A stretch of DNA of 64,000 nucleotides from Jiangella mangrovi (GTDB lineage: Bacteria; Actinomycetota; Actinomycetes; Jiangellales; Jiangellaceae), in assembly GCF_014204975.1 (NCBI RefSeq), contig NZ_JACHMM010000001.1, positions 5,580,037-5,644,036 on the forward strand. Direction: 5' to 3'. This document shows positions 1 through 9,469 of the stretch, piece by piece. The stretch's first letter is position 1. Every line of letters starts with the position of its first letter. The notes beneath the pieces are model-generated. The model was not told where the DNA came from. It did no database searches and saw only the letters and a program-made list of their open reading frames with translations. The translations under genes and the position numbers were made by a program.

Positions 1-110
1 GGCGTCGGGCTCGGTTCGTCGCCGGGGTCGTCGCCACCACCGTCGCACCCGGCCGCCGTCGCCGCCAACAGGATCGCGGCCAGGACCGCCGTCACTCGCA
101 CAGGACGCAC
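1..110 (-). CDS. Lipoprotein, N-terminal part (cut by window edge)
   Basis: Reading the minus strand from a GTG at 110 gives a typical bacterial lipoprotein leader: a short basic start (MRPVRVTAV), a hydrophobic stretch of about 13 residues, and a lipobox ending TAAGC with the lipidated cysteine at about residue 22. An acidic, glycine- and proline-rich linker (DGGGDDPGDEPSPTP) follows and runs off the left edge. GTG codons at 101 and 95 are alternative starts and would keep the leader. The gene is divergent from glgB, with 63 bases between the starts. The mature part lies outside the window, so function cannot be assigned. Confidence 0.75.
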   Translation of the reverse strand, partial: MRPVRVTAVLAAILLAATAAGCDGGGDDPGDEPSPT

Positions 111-173
111 GAGACCCAACCGTACCCGTGCGACCGCACCGAGCCGGGCAGCGCGGCCCGATAGGCTCGACGG

Positions 174-2042
174 ATGATCGACGCGCAGCGACTCCTGGGT
201 GAGGTCGACCTCCACCTCATCGGCGAGGGCCGGCACGAGCGGCTCTGGGAGGTGCTGGGGGCGCGGGTCACGACCATCGACGACGTCGAGGGCACCGCGT
301 TCACCGTCTGGGCGCCCAACGCCCGGCTGGTGCAGGTGGCGGGCGAGTTCAACGGCTGGGACGGCGGCCGGCACGCCATGACGCCGGTGGGAGGCGGCGT
401 GTGGGGGCTGTTCGTCCCGGGCATCGGCGACGGCGCGCTGTACAAGTACAAGGTCCACGGCGCCGACGGCCACTGGCGCGACAAGGCCGACCCCATGGCG
501 CTGCGCACCGAGGTCCCGCCCGCCCAGGCGTCCATCGTCCACCGCTCGGGCTACGAGTGGAACGACGAGGTCTGGCTGGCACAACGTCCCAGCTCGGCGC
601 ACGCGCACCCGATGTCGGTGTACGAGGTGCACCTGGGGTCGTGGCGGCGCGGACGGTCCTACCGCGAGCTCGCCGCCGAGCTGGCCGCGTACGTCACCGA
701 GCTGGGCTTCACGCACGTCGAGCTGCTCCCCGTCGCCGAGCACCCGTTCGGCGGGTCGTGGGGCTACCAGGTGACGTCCTACTACGCGCCGACGTCGCGG
801 TTCGGCCACCCCGACGACTTCAAGTACCTGGTCGACACCTTGCACCAGGCCGGCATCGGCGTGCTGCTCGACTGGGTGCCGGCGCACTTTCCGCGCGACG
901 ACTGGGCACTGGCCCGCTTCGACGGCACGCCGCTCTACGAGCACGCCGACCCGCGCCGCGGCGAGCACCCCGACTGGGGCACCTACGTCTTCGACTACGG
1001 CCGGCCCGAGGTGCGCAACTTCCTGGTGGCCAACGCGCTGTACTGGCTGACGGAGTACCACATCGACGGTCTGCGGGTCGACGCCGTCGCCTCCCTGCTC
1101 TACCTCGACTACTCGCGGCCCGAGGGCGCCTGGCTGCCCAACTCGCACGGCGGCCGCGAGAACCTCGACGCCATCGCGTTCCTGCAGGAGACCAACGCGA
1201 CGGCGTACCGCTCGGTGCCGGGCATCGTCACCGTCGCCGAAGAGTCCACCGCCTGGCCGGGCGTCACCCGTCCCACCCACCTCGGCGGCCTCGGGTTCGG
1301 GCTGAAGTGGAACATGGGCTGGATGCACGACTCGCTGGCCTACCTGTCGCGCGACCCGATTCACCGCCAGTACCACCACCATCAGATGACGTTCTCGATG
1401 ATGTACGCGTTCAGCGAGAACTTCATCCTCCCCCTCTCCCACGACGAGGTCGTGCACGGCAAGGGGTCGCTGCTCGGCAAGATGCCCGGCGACCGCTGGC
1501 AGCAACTGGCCACCCTGCGCGCGTTCTACGCCTTCATGTGGGCGCACCCGGGCAAGCAGCTGCTCTTCATGGGCTGCGAGTTCGGCCAGGAGTCCGAGTG
1601 GGCCGAGTCGCACGAGATCGAGTGGTGGCTGCTCGACCGACCGGCGCACGCGGGCCTGCAACGGCTGGTCACCGACTTGAACGGTATGTACCGGGTCGCG
1701 CCGGAGCTCTGGGCACTCGACAACGACCCGGCCGGCTTCGAGTGGATCGACGCCAACGACGCCCCCGGCAACGTGTTCTCGTTCCTGCGCCACGGCCCCG
1801 ACGGCGAGCTGCTGGTCTGCGTGGCGAACTTCTCGGCGCTGCCGCACGAGGGCTACCGGGTCGGACTGCCGCACGCCGGCCCGTGGCAGGAGGTCCTGAA
1901 CACCGACGCGGAGCTGTACGGGGGTTCCGGGGTCGGCAACCTCGGCGAGGTCACCGCCGTCGAGCAGCCCTGGCACGGCCGGCCCGCGTCGGCCGAGCTG
2001 CGGGTCCCGCCGCTCGGCACCCTCTGGCTCCGCCCCGCCTGA
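174..2042 (+). CDS. glgB: 1,4-alpha-glucan branching enzyme GlgB
   Basis: Family GH13 enzyme that cuts an alpha-1,4-glucan chain and re-attaches it through an alpha-1,6 bond in glycogen synthesis; cytoplasmic. It has 622 residues. A CBM48-type beta-sandwich (about 37-125, with [20 protein letters not shown]) precedes the catalytic barrel. The barrel holds the nucleophile in [15 protein letters not shown] (D303), the acid/base Glu in [10 protein letters not shown] (E356) and the stabilising Asp in [12 protein letters not shown] (D424). Full-length branching enzymes are often 700 residues or more; this one lacks the extra N-terminal N1 module, a known natural variation. The ATG start has only a weak AGG upstream. 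It stands alone here, without the usual glgE/treS neighbours, although those could lie left of the window. Confidence 0.95.
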   Translation: MIDAQRLLGEVDLHLIGEGRHERLWEVLGARVTTIDDVEGTAFTVWAPNARLVQVAGEFNGWDGGRHAMTPVGGGVWGLFVPGIGDGALYKYKVHGADGHWRDKADPMALRTEVPPAQASIVHRSGYEWNDEVWLAQRPSSAHAHPMSVYEVHLGSWRRGRSYRELAAELAAYVTELGFTHVELLPVAEHPFGGSWGYQVTSYYAPTSRFGHPDDFKYLVDTLHQAGIGVLLDWVPAHFPRDDWALARFDGTPLYEHADPRRGEHPDWGTYVFDYGRPEVRNFLVANALYWLTEYHIDGLRVDAVASLLYLDYSRPEGAWLPNSHGGRENLDAIAFLQETNATAYRSVPGIVTVAEESTAWPGVTRPTHLGGLGFGLKWNMGWMHDSLAYLSRDPIHRQYHHHQMTFSMMYAFSENFILPLSHDEVVHGKGSLLGKMPGDRWQQLATLRAFYAFMWAHPGKQLLFMGCEFGQESEWAESHEIEWWLLDRPAHAGLQRLVTDLNGMYRVAPELWALDNDPAGFEWIDANDAPGNVFSFLRHGPDGELLVCVANFSALPHEGYRVGLPHAGPWQEVLNTDAELYGGSGVGNLGEVTAVEQPWHGRPASAELRVPPLGTLWLRPA

Positions 2043-2065
2043 CCCCGCACTCCCCGCCGTCGGCA

Positions 2066-2107
2066 GAGGGCGCCGTCACCCCCGGGGAATGGGGTGACGG
2101 CGCCCTC
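2066..2107. terminator. Bidirectional hairpin terminator between convergent genes
   Basis: A perfect 17-base stem (2066-2082 with 2091-2107, core GGGCGCCGTCACCCC) and an 8-base loop lie between the convergent ends of glgB and the S8 protease. No U-tract is present, as is common for actinobacterial hairpins. It can serve both genes. Confidence 0.8.
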
Positions 2108-2124
2108 GTCCTACGCCGCCGGGG

Positions 2125-4878
2125 TCAGCCCCGGTCGACGGTGATGACCGGCGTGTCCCAGGTCTCGACGTGGGCCGGGTTCGACGGGTCGCCGAGCGGC
2201 TTGGTCGCCGTCAGCCGCAGCACGTAGCGGCCGTCGGGCACCTCGACCCGCCGGTCGCTGCCGGTGCCGCGCGGCCGGGTGCCGTCCCAGGTGTAGGCGT
2301 TGAACGCGGTCGCCGCGCCGCTGCGCCCGACGTAGTCCTCGGAGAGGACGGTGTTCAGCCGGCCACCCGCGTACGGGCGCCCCGCCGTGCCGTCGGCCTT
2401 GGCGTGGAAGAGCTGCAGCGACACGTTCTGCGCGGCGTGCTCGAGGTGCGCCAGGACGACCGGGTAGTCGCCCTCGGTCATGGTGAACGTCGCGCCGTCG
2501 GGCAGCAGCGCGAACTGGCCGCCCATGGTGCAGTTGACGCCAACGTAGCGCTGGCAGGCCGTGACGTCGCCGAGCGCGGGCAGCCCGGCTCCGGCGTCGG
2601 TGAGAATCGGCAGCTGCTGGTAGTCGCCGGTGAACCCGGCGAACGGCACCCGCAGCGGCTGACCGTCGGCCGGGGTCAGGACGACCCAGCCGCCGTACTG
2701 GCCCAGCACGGGCTCGGCCGGCGCGGTCACCGTCACGTCCACCGTCGCGGACGAACCGGCCGGCACCGTCACCGACGGCGCCGAGAACGCCACCGTGGCG
2801 CCGCCCTCGAAGAACGACGGGTTGTTCGGCGCACCCGCGGTGGTGATGCCGTCGGCGTGCGACAGCTCGTACGTGACCGCGGTGTCGCCGTCGTTCGTCA
2901 GGGTCAGCGTCCGAACAGCGGCGCCCGCCTCGCTCTCGCCGAGCGACAGCTTGCCCGGCGCCACGGCGACGGGCGACAGGATCGCGTCGTCGATGTCGAG
3001 CATGCCCGCACCCTGCCGGTGCGCCGGCTCGAGGTACCCGGCGTCGGGGACCAGCGACCAGTCGGCCGGGTCGGCGCTGTTCTGCAGCACGTCGCGGACC
3101 TGCGCCGGCGTCAAGCCCGGGTGCGCCTGCAGCAGCAGGGCGACCGCGCCGGCCACGTGCGGCGACGCCATGGAGGTGCCGGAGATGACGGCGTACCCGT
3201 CGCCCTCGAGCGGGTAGGTCGAGCGGATCAGCCCGCCCGGCGCGCCCAGGTCCGGCTTCAGCGACAGGTCCGACGCCATGCCGTAGGAGCTGAACGACGA
3301 GATCAGCCCGGCGGTCGTGTTCTCGATGGTGGTCGTCTCGTCGGTCCAGGTCAGCACCGCGTCGCCGGCGGCGATGCGGCCGTCCAGCTCGATGCCGTCG
3401 TCCTGGGACAGCGCGACGACGGGGACGGTGATCGGCGGGTCGGCCGGCGACGGCGGGGCCACCGTCGGCGAGAGCGCACCGGGCACGTTGTTGTAGAGGA
3501 TGACGGCGGCGGCCCCGGCCTCCTGGGCGTTGCGCGCCTTCTCGTAGAACGGGCAGGTGCCGCGCTCGACCAGCGCGACGGTGCCGCTGAGGTCCGGCAG
3601 GGCGCCGGTGGCCGTGCAGGCGTCCGCGGTCGAGTCCGGGGTGCCGGTGCGCGACAGCGGAAGGCTCCCCTCCGTCGGCGCCGACGGCGACCCGGTCGCC
3701 TCGGCGTAGCCGAACTCGCGGCCGTCGGGGGTGACGGTGAACATCCGCGCGTCGTACTCGGTGTTGTCGAACGACGCGACGCCGATGACCTTCTCGCCGA
3801 CACCGGGGGCGCCCGCGGACCAGGTGCCGGCCGCGCCGTTGTTGCCGATGGAGGCGACGACGACCACGCCCTCGTCGACGAGCGCGTCGCTCGCCGTCGC
3901 CGTCGGGTACTCCGGCCAGGTGACGAACCCGGCGCCGAGGCTCATGTTCACGACGTCCATGTCGTCGGCGTGCGCCCGCTCGAGCGCGGCGAGGATGATG
4001 TCCGACGTCGTCGAGCCGCCGCAGCCGAACACGCGGTAGGCGCCGAACTCGACGTCCGGGGCCACGCCGAGCACGCCGCCGGCCGCGCTGTCGCCGCTCG
4101 CACCGACGATCCCGGCGACGTGACTGCCGTGTCCATTGCAGTCGTCCGGGTTGTCGTCGGGGCTGGCGACCGGCTGATAGGCGGCCGAGGTGTCGTCGGC
4201 GTTGTAGTCGTCGCCGACGAAGTCGTAGCCGGCCACGACGCGGCCGGTCGGGAACGCCGTCCCGCCGGGCGTACCGCCACCGCCGAGGTCCGGGTGGTCG
4301 ATGTCGATGCCGGTGTCGATGACGGCGACCCGGAGGCCGTCGCCGGTGAAGCCGAGCTCGCTCTGCGCGACGTCGGCGCCGGTCATGCCCAGCGCGGAGT
4401 CCATGGCGGGCTCCGTCGCGGCGGGGTCGGGCGCGTCGACGGTGACGACGGGGTACACCGCGGCGACCTCGGCGGAGCCGGCCAGCCGGCTGATGTCGGT
4501 CTCGGACGCCGACACCGACAGGCCGTTCCACAGCCGGTCGTAGGTGTAGCGAACGTCCACGTCAGCGCCCATGGCGTCGGCCTGCGCGAGGAACCGGTCC
4601 TGCTGCCGCTCGGCCGCCGCACGGCTGCCGCCGTCGGCCACGGGCTTCGCGGTCAGCTCGACGAACCAGGCGCCGGTGGGCTCGTGGATCAGCTCGTCGG
4701 TGGGCTCGGGCAGGCCGGCCAGCTCCGAGAGGGAGCCCAGGTAGCCGTCGTCGCCGGCACCGGTCGCGGGCGCGGCGGAGCCGGCGGCCACGGTTCCGAG
4801 CGTCCCCGTGGCCAGTGCCAATGCGGCAGCGGCCGCGGTAGCGGCCCGCCTCCCCGGCGCTCTCGATGGTCGTGTCAT
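2125..4878 (-). CDS. Secreted subtilisin-like serine protease (S8, PA-domain type)
   Basis: Exported protease of the Vpr/lactocepin-like S8 group, 917 residues from the ATG at 4878. That start is chosen because GAGGAG lies 5 bases upstream; an in-frame TTG at 4911 has no such site. Order: Sec signal peptide (about 1-40, alanine-rich), I9-like propeptide (about 60-155), catalytic domain with Asp in VAVIDTGIDIDHPDL (D188), His in NGHGSHVAGI (H250) and Ser in SGTSMASPHVAG (S569). A protease-associated insert (about 380-480, GTCPFYEKARNAQEAGAAA) sits between His and Ser. A C-terminal beta-sandwich extension follows. All three catalytic residues are intact. It is divergent from a secreted carboxypeptidase, so the pair may act together in extracellular protein breakdown. 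Confidence 0.93.
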   Translation of the reverse strand: MTRPSRAPGRRAATAAAAALALATGTLGTVAAGSAAPATGAGDDGYLGSLSELAGLPEPTDELIHEPTGAWFVELTAKPVADGGSRAAAERQQDRFLAQADAMGADVDVRYTYDRLWNGLSVSASETDISRLAGSAEVAAVYPVVTVDAPDPAATEPAMDSALGMTGADVAQSELGFTGDGLRVAVIDTGIDIDHPDLGGGGTPGGTAFPTGRVVAGYDFVGDDYNADDTSAAYQPVASPDDNPDDCNGHGSHVAGIVGASGDSAAGGVLGVAPDVEFGAYRVFGCGGSTTSDIILAALERAHADDMDVVNMSLGAGFVTWPEYPTATASDALVDEGVVVVASIGNNGAAGTWSAGAPGVGEKVIGVASFDNTEYDARMFTVTPDGREFGYAEATGSPSAPTEGSLPLSRTGTPDSTADACTATGALPDLSGTVALVERGTCPFYEKARNAQEAGAAAVILYNNVPGALSPTVAPPSPADPPITVPVVALSQDDGIELDGRIAAGDAVLTWTDETTTIENTTAGLISSFSSYGMASDLSLKPDLGAPGGLIRSTYPLEGDGYAVISGTSMASPHVAGAVALLLQAHPGLTPAQVRDVLQNSADPADWSLVPDAGYLEPAHRQGAGMLDIDDAILSPVAVAPGKLSLGESEAGAAVRTLTLTNDGDTAVTYELSHADGITTAGAPNNPSFFEGGATVAFSAPSVTVPAGSSATVDVTVTAPAEPVLGQYGGWVVLTPADGQPLRVPFAGFTGDYQQLPILTDAGAGLPALGDVTACQRYVGVNCTMGGQFALLPDGATFTMTEGDYPVVLAHLEHAAQNVSLQLFHAKADGTAGRPYAGGRLNTVLSEDYVGRSGAATAFNAYTWDGTRPRGTGSDRRVEVPDGRYVLRLTATKPLGDPSNPAHVETWDTPVITVDRG

Positions 4879-5140
4879 CGGCGCTCCTCGTTCAGTCGTA
4901 CGGCATGACAAGGCCCCGCCGGTCGGACGGGGTTGCCCCGTAACCTATGTGCGTTTTCGCCTCGATTGGAAGGCTTGACGGGAAGTCGGCCCGTCTTGTC
5001 ACCCTGAATCAGGAGAAATCAACCGGGGCGTCCGGCCCATACCGGACGGATCTTGCTCGCCGCAACCTCTTGTCACCGCGCGGCCGAGGCGACAGGATGA
5101 CCAGCACCTCCGCCCGCCCACGTCTTCCAGGGGCCGCCTC
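4879..5140. promoter_or_regulatory. Shared upstream region of two divergent protease genes
   Basis: This 262-base region separates the S8 protease (minus) and the M14 carboxypeptidase (plus) and must hold both promoters. A TTGACG hexamer occurs at 4975-4980 on the plus strand, but no convincing -10 element follows at normal spacing. I see no clear operator palindrome and no small gene. Confidence 0.4.
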
Positions 5141-7672
5141 ATGTGGACTCGCACGCTGCCCGCAGCCGGCCTCGCCGGGCTGCTCACGCTGTCCGTCGCG
5201 CTCTCCGCGCCGGCCGCTCCCGAGGACACGCTCGCGCCGCCGACGACGGTGCGCGAGCCCGAGGACCGCTCGGCGCCGTCGTCCATCACGCCGTCGGTCG
5301 ACCTGCCCTCGCTCGGCGCCGCACTGCGCTCGCCGTCCTCCGTCGCGGCGACGGCGGACCTGCCCGGCAAGCCACGCAACGACGTCATCGTCGACGTGCC
5401 GGTGAACCCGAACGACGCCTCGATCCCGATGAACCTCGTGCCGTACCACGAGTTCGCGCCGAGGCTGCGCGCGCTGCAGGAGAGCGACCGGGTCAGCGTC
5501 GAGATCATCGGCCAGTCCGCGGGCGGGCGCGACCTGCACCTCGTCGTCGTCACGTCGCCCATGACCGACGCGGACTGGACGGAGTGGCAGCGGCTCTCGG
5601 ACCTGCGCACCGAGGACCCCGACGCCGCGATCGCCGCCATGCAGGCCGGCGAGTACGACGACTGGAAGTCGCCGCTGTTCGTCAACAACAACATCCACGG
5701 CAACGAGTGGGAGGGCACCGACGGCGCGCTGCAGGCGCTCGACCGGCTGGCGTTCTCCGACGACCCCGAGGTCGTGGAGCTGCTCGACCAGCACGTCATC
5801 GCCGTCGTCGTGTCGAACAACCCGGACGGCCGCATCGCCGGCGTCCGCCCCAACGGCAACGGGTTCGACATCAACCGCGACTACATCACCGCTTCGCAGC
5901 CGGAGTCGCGCGCCGTCCGCGCCCAGCTGATCCGCTACGAGCCGCTGACCATGCTCGACGAGCACGGCTACGTCAACCCGACGCTGATCGAGCCGACCAC
6001 CGGCCCGCACGGCGAGAACTACGAGTACGACCTCTACATCCGCCAGGCCATCCGCAACGCCCTGGCCATGGAGGAGGCCGTCCTGGCCCTCGGCGAGCCG
6101 GAGGTCACCGCGGCCGACATCCCGTGGCGGGACTACGACACGGGCTGGGACGACTGGCCGCCGATCTTCACGCCGATGTACGCGATGTACCACGGCGCCG
6201 TCGGGCACACCGTCGAGATCCCGCTGAACCCGCGGGGCGCCACCCTGACGCCGGAGCAGCGGCACGAGCGCACCCGCGTCAACACCGCCGTCGCCCGGGC
6301 CACCATCGAGGGGAACTTCGCCTGGGCGCACGAGAACCGGATGAGCCTGCTCGCCGACCAGCTGGAGATCTTCCGGCGCGGCGAGGCGGGCGAGTCGTCG
6401 CGGCCCATCGACGACGGACTCGCCCTGTCGCTCGCGCTCGGCGCGAACAAGGAGACGTTCCTGCAGGACTACCCGCGGGCCTACGTCATCCAGCCCGAGC
6501 GCCGCGGAGACGCGGCCGCCGCGCGACTGGCGCAGTTCCTCCTCGACAACGACGTCGAGGTGCACCAGGCGCGGCGGCCGTTCACCGCGGGCGGCACGGT
6601 CTACCCGGCCGGCTCGTACGTGGTCGACATGTTCCAGGCCAAGCGCGGCCTGGCCAACACGATCCTGGACGTCGGCCGCGACGTCACCACGAACTTCCCG
6701 ACCATGTACGACATCTCCGCGTGGAGCCAGGGCTCGCTCTGGGGCGCGACGACGGTGGTGGTGCCGGCGGGCGGCTCGCTCGAGACCCGCGCACTGTCGG
6801 AGATCGACGCGGTGGCGCCGACGGGGTACGTGGCGCCCGGGCGGCCCGCGCACTACGGGTTCAGCGCCGACACGCTGGCCGGCATCCAGGCGGTCAACGC
6901 GTTCGTCGACGCCGACGTGACGGTGCGGCGGACGACGGCCGGGCTGTTCACGGTGCCGGGGTCGGCGCGCACGCTGGTCGAGCAGGCGGCCGCCGTCTAC
7001 GGCATCGAGTTCTCGGCGCTGTCGGCCGGCGCGGTCCGCGGAGCCGTCCCCGTCGGCGTCGATCGGGTCGGGACGAGTGCCTCGGCCGACGAGCTGCACG
7101 CGCTGGCCCGCATGGGCTTCGCGACCACGAACGTGACCGCGGCCGGGTTCAACGGCGGCACCTACACGTTCGACGACTTCGACGCGCTCTACGTGTCCAC
7201 CACCGGGTTCAACCCGCTGCAGCTCGACGCCACCCGGCAGGCGGAGTTCACAGCCTGGCGAGCGGCCGGCGGGGCCATCGTCGGCCGCGGCGCCGGCGGC
7301 GTCACGTTCAACTCGCGGGCGGCACTGCTGCCGGTGTCGGCGGTCCCGGCGCGCAGCGACGCCAACGGCATCGTCGCCGTGGTCAACGACCCGGCCTCGC
7401 CCGTGACCAGTGACGCTTCGCCGTCGTCGTTCGTCAGCTCGCCGCGGCACTTCACCGACCTGGGCGCCGGGGTCCGGGTCGACCAGCGCCTCGGCGGCGA
7501 GGGCTTCGTCCTGGCCGGGCACTGGATCGGGTCGGAGGCCGCGGCCGGGCAGCCGGTCGTCGTCAGCGGCGTGGCCGGCGGCGCCGACGTCACGCTGTTC
7601 GCCACCGAGCCGCTGTACCGCTCGCATCCGGAAGGCCTGTTCCCGCAGGTCGCGAACGCCCTCTGGCAGTAG
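5141..7672 (+). CDS. Secreted zinc carboxypeptidase, M14 family
   Basis: Exported metallopeptidase of 843 residues. The ATG start gives a clean Sec signal peptide (MWTRTLPAAGLAGLLTLSVA, cleavage near APAAP). The M14 zinc site is complete: His and Glu in NNIHGNEWEG (H186, E189), the third ligand His in LDEHGYVN (H275), and the catalytic Glu in VGHTVEIPL (E359). Residues from about 420 onward form a long C-terminal region without an obvious active site, probably accessory beta-rich and glutamine-amidotransferase-like folds (for example GRGAGGVTFNSRAAL). The family removes C-terminal residues from peptides, or less often acts on peptidoglycan; substrate is not predictable here. The divergent S8 endoprotease next door suggests joint peptide degradation. 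The Shine-Dalgarno is weak (AGGGG). Confidence 0.92.
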   Translation: MWTRTLPAAGLAGLLTLSVALSAPAAPEDTLAPPTTVREPEDRSAPSSITPSVDLPSLGAALRSPSSVAATADLPGKPRNDVIVDVPVNPNDASIPMNLVPYHEFAPRLRALQESDRVSVEIIGQSAGGRDLHLVVVTSPMTDADWTEWQRLSDLRTEDPDAAIAAMQAGEYDDWKSPLFVNNNIHGNEWEGTDGALQALDRLAFSDDPEVVELLDQHVIAVVVSNNPDGRIAGVRPNGNGFDINRDYITASQPESRAVRAQLIRYEPLTMLDEHGYVNPTLIEPTTGPHGENYEYDLYIRQAIRNALAMEEAVLALGEPEVTAADIPWRDYDTGWDDWPPIFTPMYAMYHGAVGHTVEIPLNPRGATLTPEQRHERTRVNTAVARATIEGNFAWAHENRMSLLADQLEIFRRGEAGESSRPIDDGLALSLALGANKETFLQDYPRAYVIQPERRGDAAAARLAQFLLDNDVEVHQARRPFTAGGTVYPAGSYVVDMFQAKRGLANTILDVGRDVTTNFPTMYDISAWSQGSLWGATTVVVPAGGSLETRALSEIDAVAPTGYVAPGRPAHYGFSADTLAGIQAVNAFVDADVTVRRTTAGLFTVPGSARTLVEQAAAVYGIEFSALSAGAVRGAVPVGVDRVGTSASADELHALARMGFATTNVTAAGFNGGTYTFDDFDALYVSTTGFNPLQLDATRQAEFTAWRAAGGAIVGRGAGGVTFNSRAALLPVSAVPARSDANGIVAVVNDPASPVTSDASPSSFVSSPRHFTDLGAGVRVDQRLGGEGFVLAGHWIGSEAAAGQPVVVSGVAGGADVTLFATEPLYRSHPEGLFPQVANALWQ

Positions 7673-7687
7673 CGACCTGGTCCGTGC

Positions 7688-7724
7688 GGGGAGTCGTCAC
7701 TCGCTGCGGAGGTGACGACTCCCC
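7688..7724. terminator. Hairpin terminator downstream of the M14 carboxypeptidase
   Basis: A perfect 13-base stem (GGGGAGTCGTCAC at 7688-7700 with its complement at 7712-7724) and an 11-base loop are followed by GTTTCTCT on the plus strand. It lies between convergent genes. This is close to a classical intrinsic terminator. Confidence 0.85.
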
Positions 7725-7735
7725 GTTTCTCTGCG

Positions 7736-8503
7736 TCAGGCGAGCCCGGTGACGACGGTGGCGTCCCACTCGTCGTCGTGGGTGGTACTTGCGGTGAGCC
7801 CGGCCTGCTCGACGGCGTCGGCGGCGGCCGTGGCCTGGGCGGCGCTCAGCTCCAGGAGGAGGACGCCGCCGTCGTCGCGCAGCCAGTGCGGGGCGCCGGC
7901 GGCGATGCGGCGGACGAGGTCGAGCCCGTCGCCGCCGCCGTCGAGGGCGATGCGCGGCTCGTGGTCGCGGGCCTCGGGCGGCATGAACGCGATGGCCGCC
8001 GTCGGCACGTAGGGCGGGCTGGCCAGCAGGACATCGACGGTGCCCGCGAGGTCCGGCGGCAGCGCGTCGAACAGGTCGCCCTGGTGGACGTGGCCGGCCG
8101 GTCCGATGTTGCGGCGCGCGCACGCGACGGTGGCAGGGTCGAGGTCGGCGGCGTGCAGCTCGACGCCGTCGAGACCGCGGGTGGCGGCGAGCCCGAGCGC
8201 CCCCGTCCCGCAACACAGATCGACGAGCACCGAACCTCGGCGCACGTGCTGCCGGGCCGTGGTGACGAGGAGCTCGCTGCGGTGCCGCGGCACGAACACG
8301 CCCGGGTCGACCTCGACGCGCAAGCCGGCGAACTCGGCCCATCCGAGGACGTGCTCGAGCGGCTCGCCGGCGACCCGGCGCTCGACCATGCGCTCCACCT
8401 CGGCCGGCGTCGACGCGGTCTCGCGGATCAGCCGGGCCTCGTCCTCGGCGAACACGCACCCCGCCGCCCGCAACCGCGCGACGACCCCGTCGTCCACCAC
8501 CAC
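7736..8503 (-). CDS. PrmC-related N5-glutamine-type methyltransferase, unknown substrate
   Basis: SAM-dependent class I methyltransferase of 255 residues, resembling HemK/PrmC, which methylates the GGQ glutamine of release factors. Visible motifs are the PrmC-like FVPRHRSE (70-77), the SAM-binding loop VDLCCGTGALG (94-104) and the substrate motif at 162-165. The last reads SPPY rather than the canonical NPPY, so the Asn that normally hydrogen-bonds the target amide is replaced by Ser. This resembles an actinobacterial PrmC-like group annotated with unknown substrate, distinct from the true PrmC usually found near prfA. The GTG start at 8503 follows AGGGTGG; adjacent in-frame GTGs are alternatives. 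It faces the glycosidase/lyase operon end across a palindromic repeat. Confidence 0.82.
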   Translation of the reverse strand: MVVDDGVVARLRAAGCVFAEDEARLIRETASTPAEVERMVERRVAGEPLEHVLGWAEFAGLRVEVDPGVFVPRHRSELLVTTARQHVRRGSVLVDLCCGTGALGLAATRGLDGVELHAADLDPATVACARRNIGPAGHVHQGDLFDALPPDLAGTVDVLLASPPYVPTAAIAFMPPEARDHEPRIALDGGGDGLDLVRRIAAGAPHWLRDDGGVLLLELSAAQATAAADAVEQAGLTASTTHDDEWDATVVTGLA

Positions 8504-8523
8504 ACCGCCACCCTACCCACCGA

Positions 8524-8596
8524 GTTGATCTTGGAGCTGTTCGGCCATCCATCGGACATTCCGGACCGGAATTGCCGAAGAACTCCAAGATCAACT
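8524..8596. repeat. Palindromic repeat, TTGATCTTGGAG family
   Basis: Inverted arms 8524-8545 and 8575-8596 match in 20 of 22 positions, with outer bases GTTGATCTTGGAG, and a 29-base loop. The right arm overlaps the last codons of the CitE-like gene. It can fold at the 3' end of the long minus-strand operon and may end its transcription. Related palindromes occur at 17117-17175 and 51452-51506. Confidence 0.8.
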
Positions 8597-9469
8597 TCGG
8601 GTCGGGGTGGGAGCGGTCGGGGTGGGAGCGGCGACGGGGGTGGTGCGGGCAGCCAGCTCCAGGACGCGGCGGGCCTGCTCGACCATGGCGACGTCGACGA
8701 AGCGGCCGCCGGGGAGGACGGCGGTGCCGGAGCCGGCCGCCGTCGCCGCGTCCATGGCCTCGACGACCTCGGTGGCGGCGGCGATCTCGGCCGCCGAAGG
8801 ACGGAAGGCGGCCTCGATGACGGGGAGCTGCCGGGGGTGGATCGCGGCCCGCCCGACGAAGCCCAGCCCGCGGCCGCGCACGCACGAGGCGGCCAGCCCG
8901 GCACCGTCGGCGAGGTCGGTCCAGACCGCCATGGCCGGCGCGGGCAGACCGGCGGCCCGGGCGGCGACCACGAGCCGCTGCCGGCACCAGTCGAGCCCCT
9001 CGGAGACGCCCGGACCGGACAGTCCCAGGTCGGATGCGAGGTCGGCCTCACCCAGCCCGATCGACGCCACCCCCGGGGCCGACGCGATCGCGTACGCCGC
9101 CTCGACGCCGGCCGCGGTCTCGAGCAGCACGTGCACCGGCCGGTCCCCCGCGACCGACCGCACCGACGCCACGTCGTCCGGCGACGACACCTTCGGCACC
9201 CGCACCGACACCGACGGCGGCAGCCCGGCGAGGAGCTCCAGGTCGGCAACGCCCCACGGCGTCGACGGCGCGTTGACGCGCACCTGCACGTCACGACCGT
9301 CCACACCAGCGAGCACCGGCTCGACCGCCGACCGCGCGGTGTCCTTCGCCGACGGCGCCACCGCGTCCTCGAGGTCCAGGATCACGACGTCGGCGGACGA
9401 CGCCAGCGCCTTGACGGCACGGTCGGGGCGATCGGCGGGCACGTACAGGAGCGTCAGGACGAGGCTCAT
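8591..9469 (-). CDS. CitE-like CoA ester lyase (HpcH/HpaI aldolase family)
   Basis: Cytoplasmic TIM-barrel lyase of 292 residues, related to CitE, malyl-CoA and citramalyl-CoA lyases, which cleave beta-hydroxyacyl-CoA esters with Mg2+. It shows the N-terminal YVPADRP segment, DVVILDLEDAV (about 27-37), an RVNAP strand, and the metal-binding Glu and Asp in VLLETAAGV and IGLGEADLASDLG. Start ATG 9469 overlaps the stop of the upstream CaiB gene (ATGA), so the two are translationally coupled. It is the last gene of the operon that begins with lacI. With a CoA-transferase directly before it, the simplest reading is activation of an organic acid to its CoA ester followed by retro-Claisen cleavage. 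The substrate is unknown. The C-terminus is a low-complexity Pro/Thr tail (APTPTAPTPTRS). Confidence 0.88.
   Translation of the reverse strand: MSLVLTLLYVPADRPDRAVKALASSADVVILDLEDAVAPSAKDTARSAVEPVLAGVDGRDVQVRVNAPSTPWGVADLELLAGLPPSVSVRVPKVSSPDDVASVRSVAGDRPVHVLLETAAGVEAAYAIASAPGVASIGLGEADLASDLGLSGPGVSEGLDWCRQRLVVAARAAGLPAPAMAVWTDLADGAGLAASCVRGRGLGFVGRAAIHPRQLPVIEAAFRPSAAEIAAATEVVEAMDAATAAGSGTAVLPGGRFVDVAMVEQARRVLELAARTTPVAAPTPTAPTPTRS

Noticed and set aside
2170-4908. A 912-codon open frame opposite the S8 protease
   Set aside because: Composition (Arg, Gly, Val, His) is that of an antisense frame; the minus strand has an intact catalytic triad and signal peptide.
4975-4980. TTGACG as a -35 box for the M14 gene
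   Set aside because: No acceptable -10 hexamer at 16-19 bases; such hexamers are expected by chance in this amount of sequence.
5009-7627. An 872-codon open frame opposite the M14 carboxypeptidase
   Set aside because: No family features and no ribosome site; the plus strand encodes a complete metal site.
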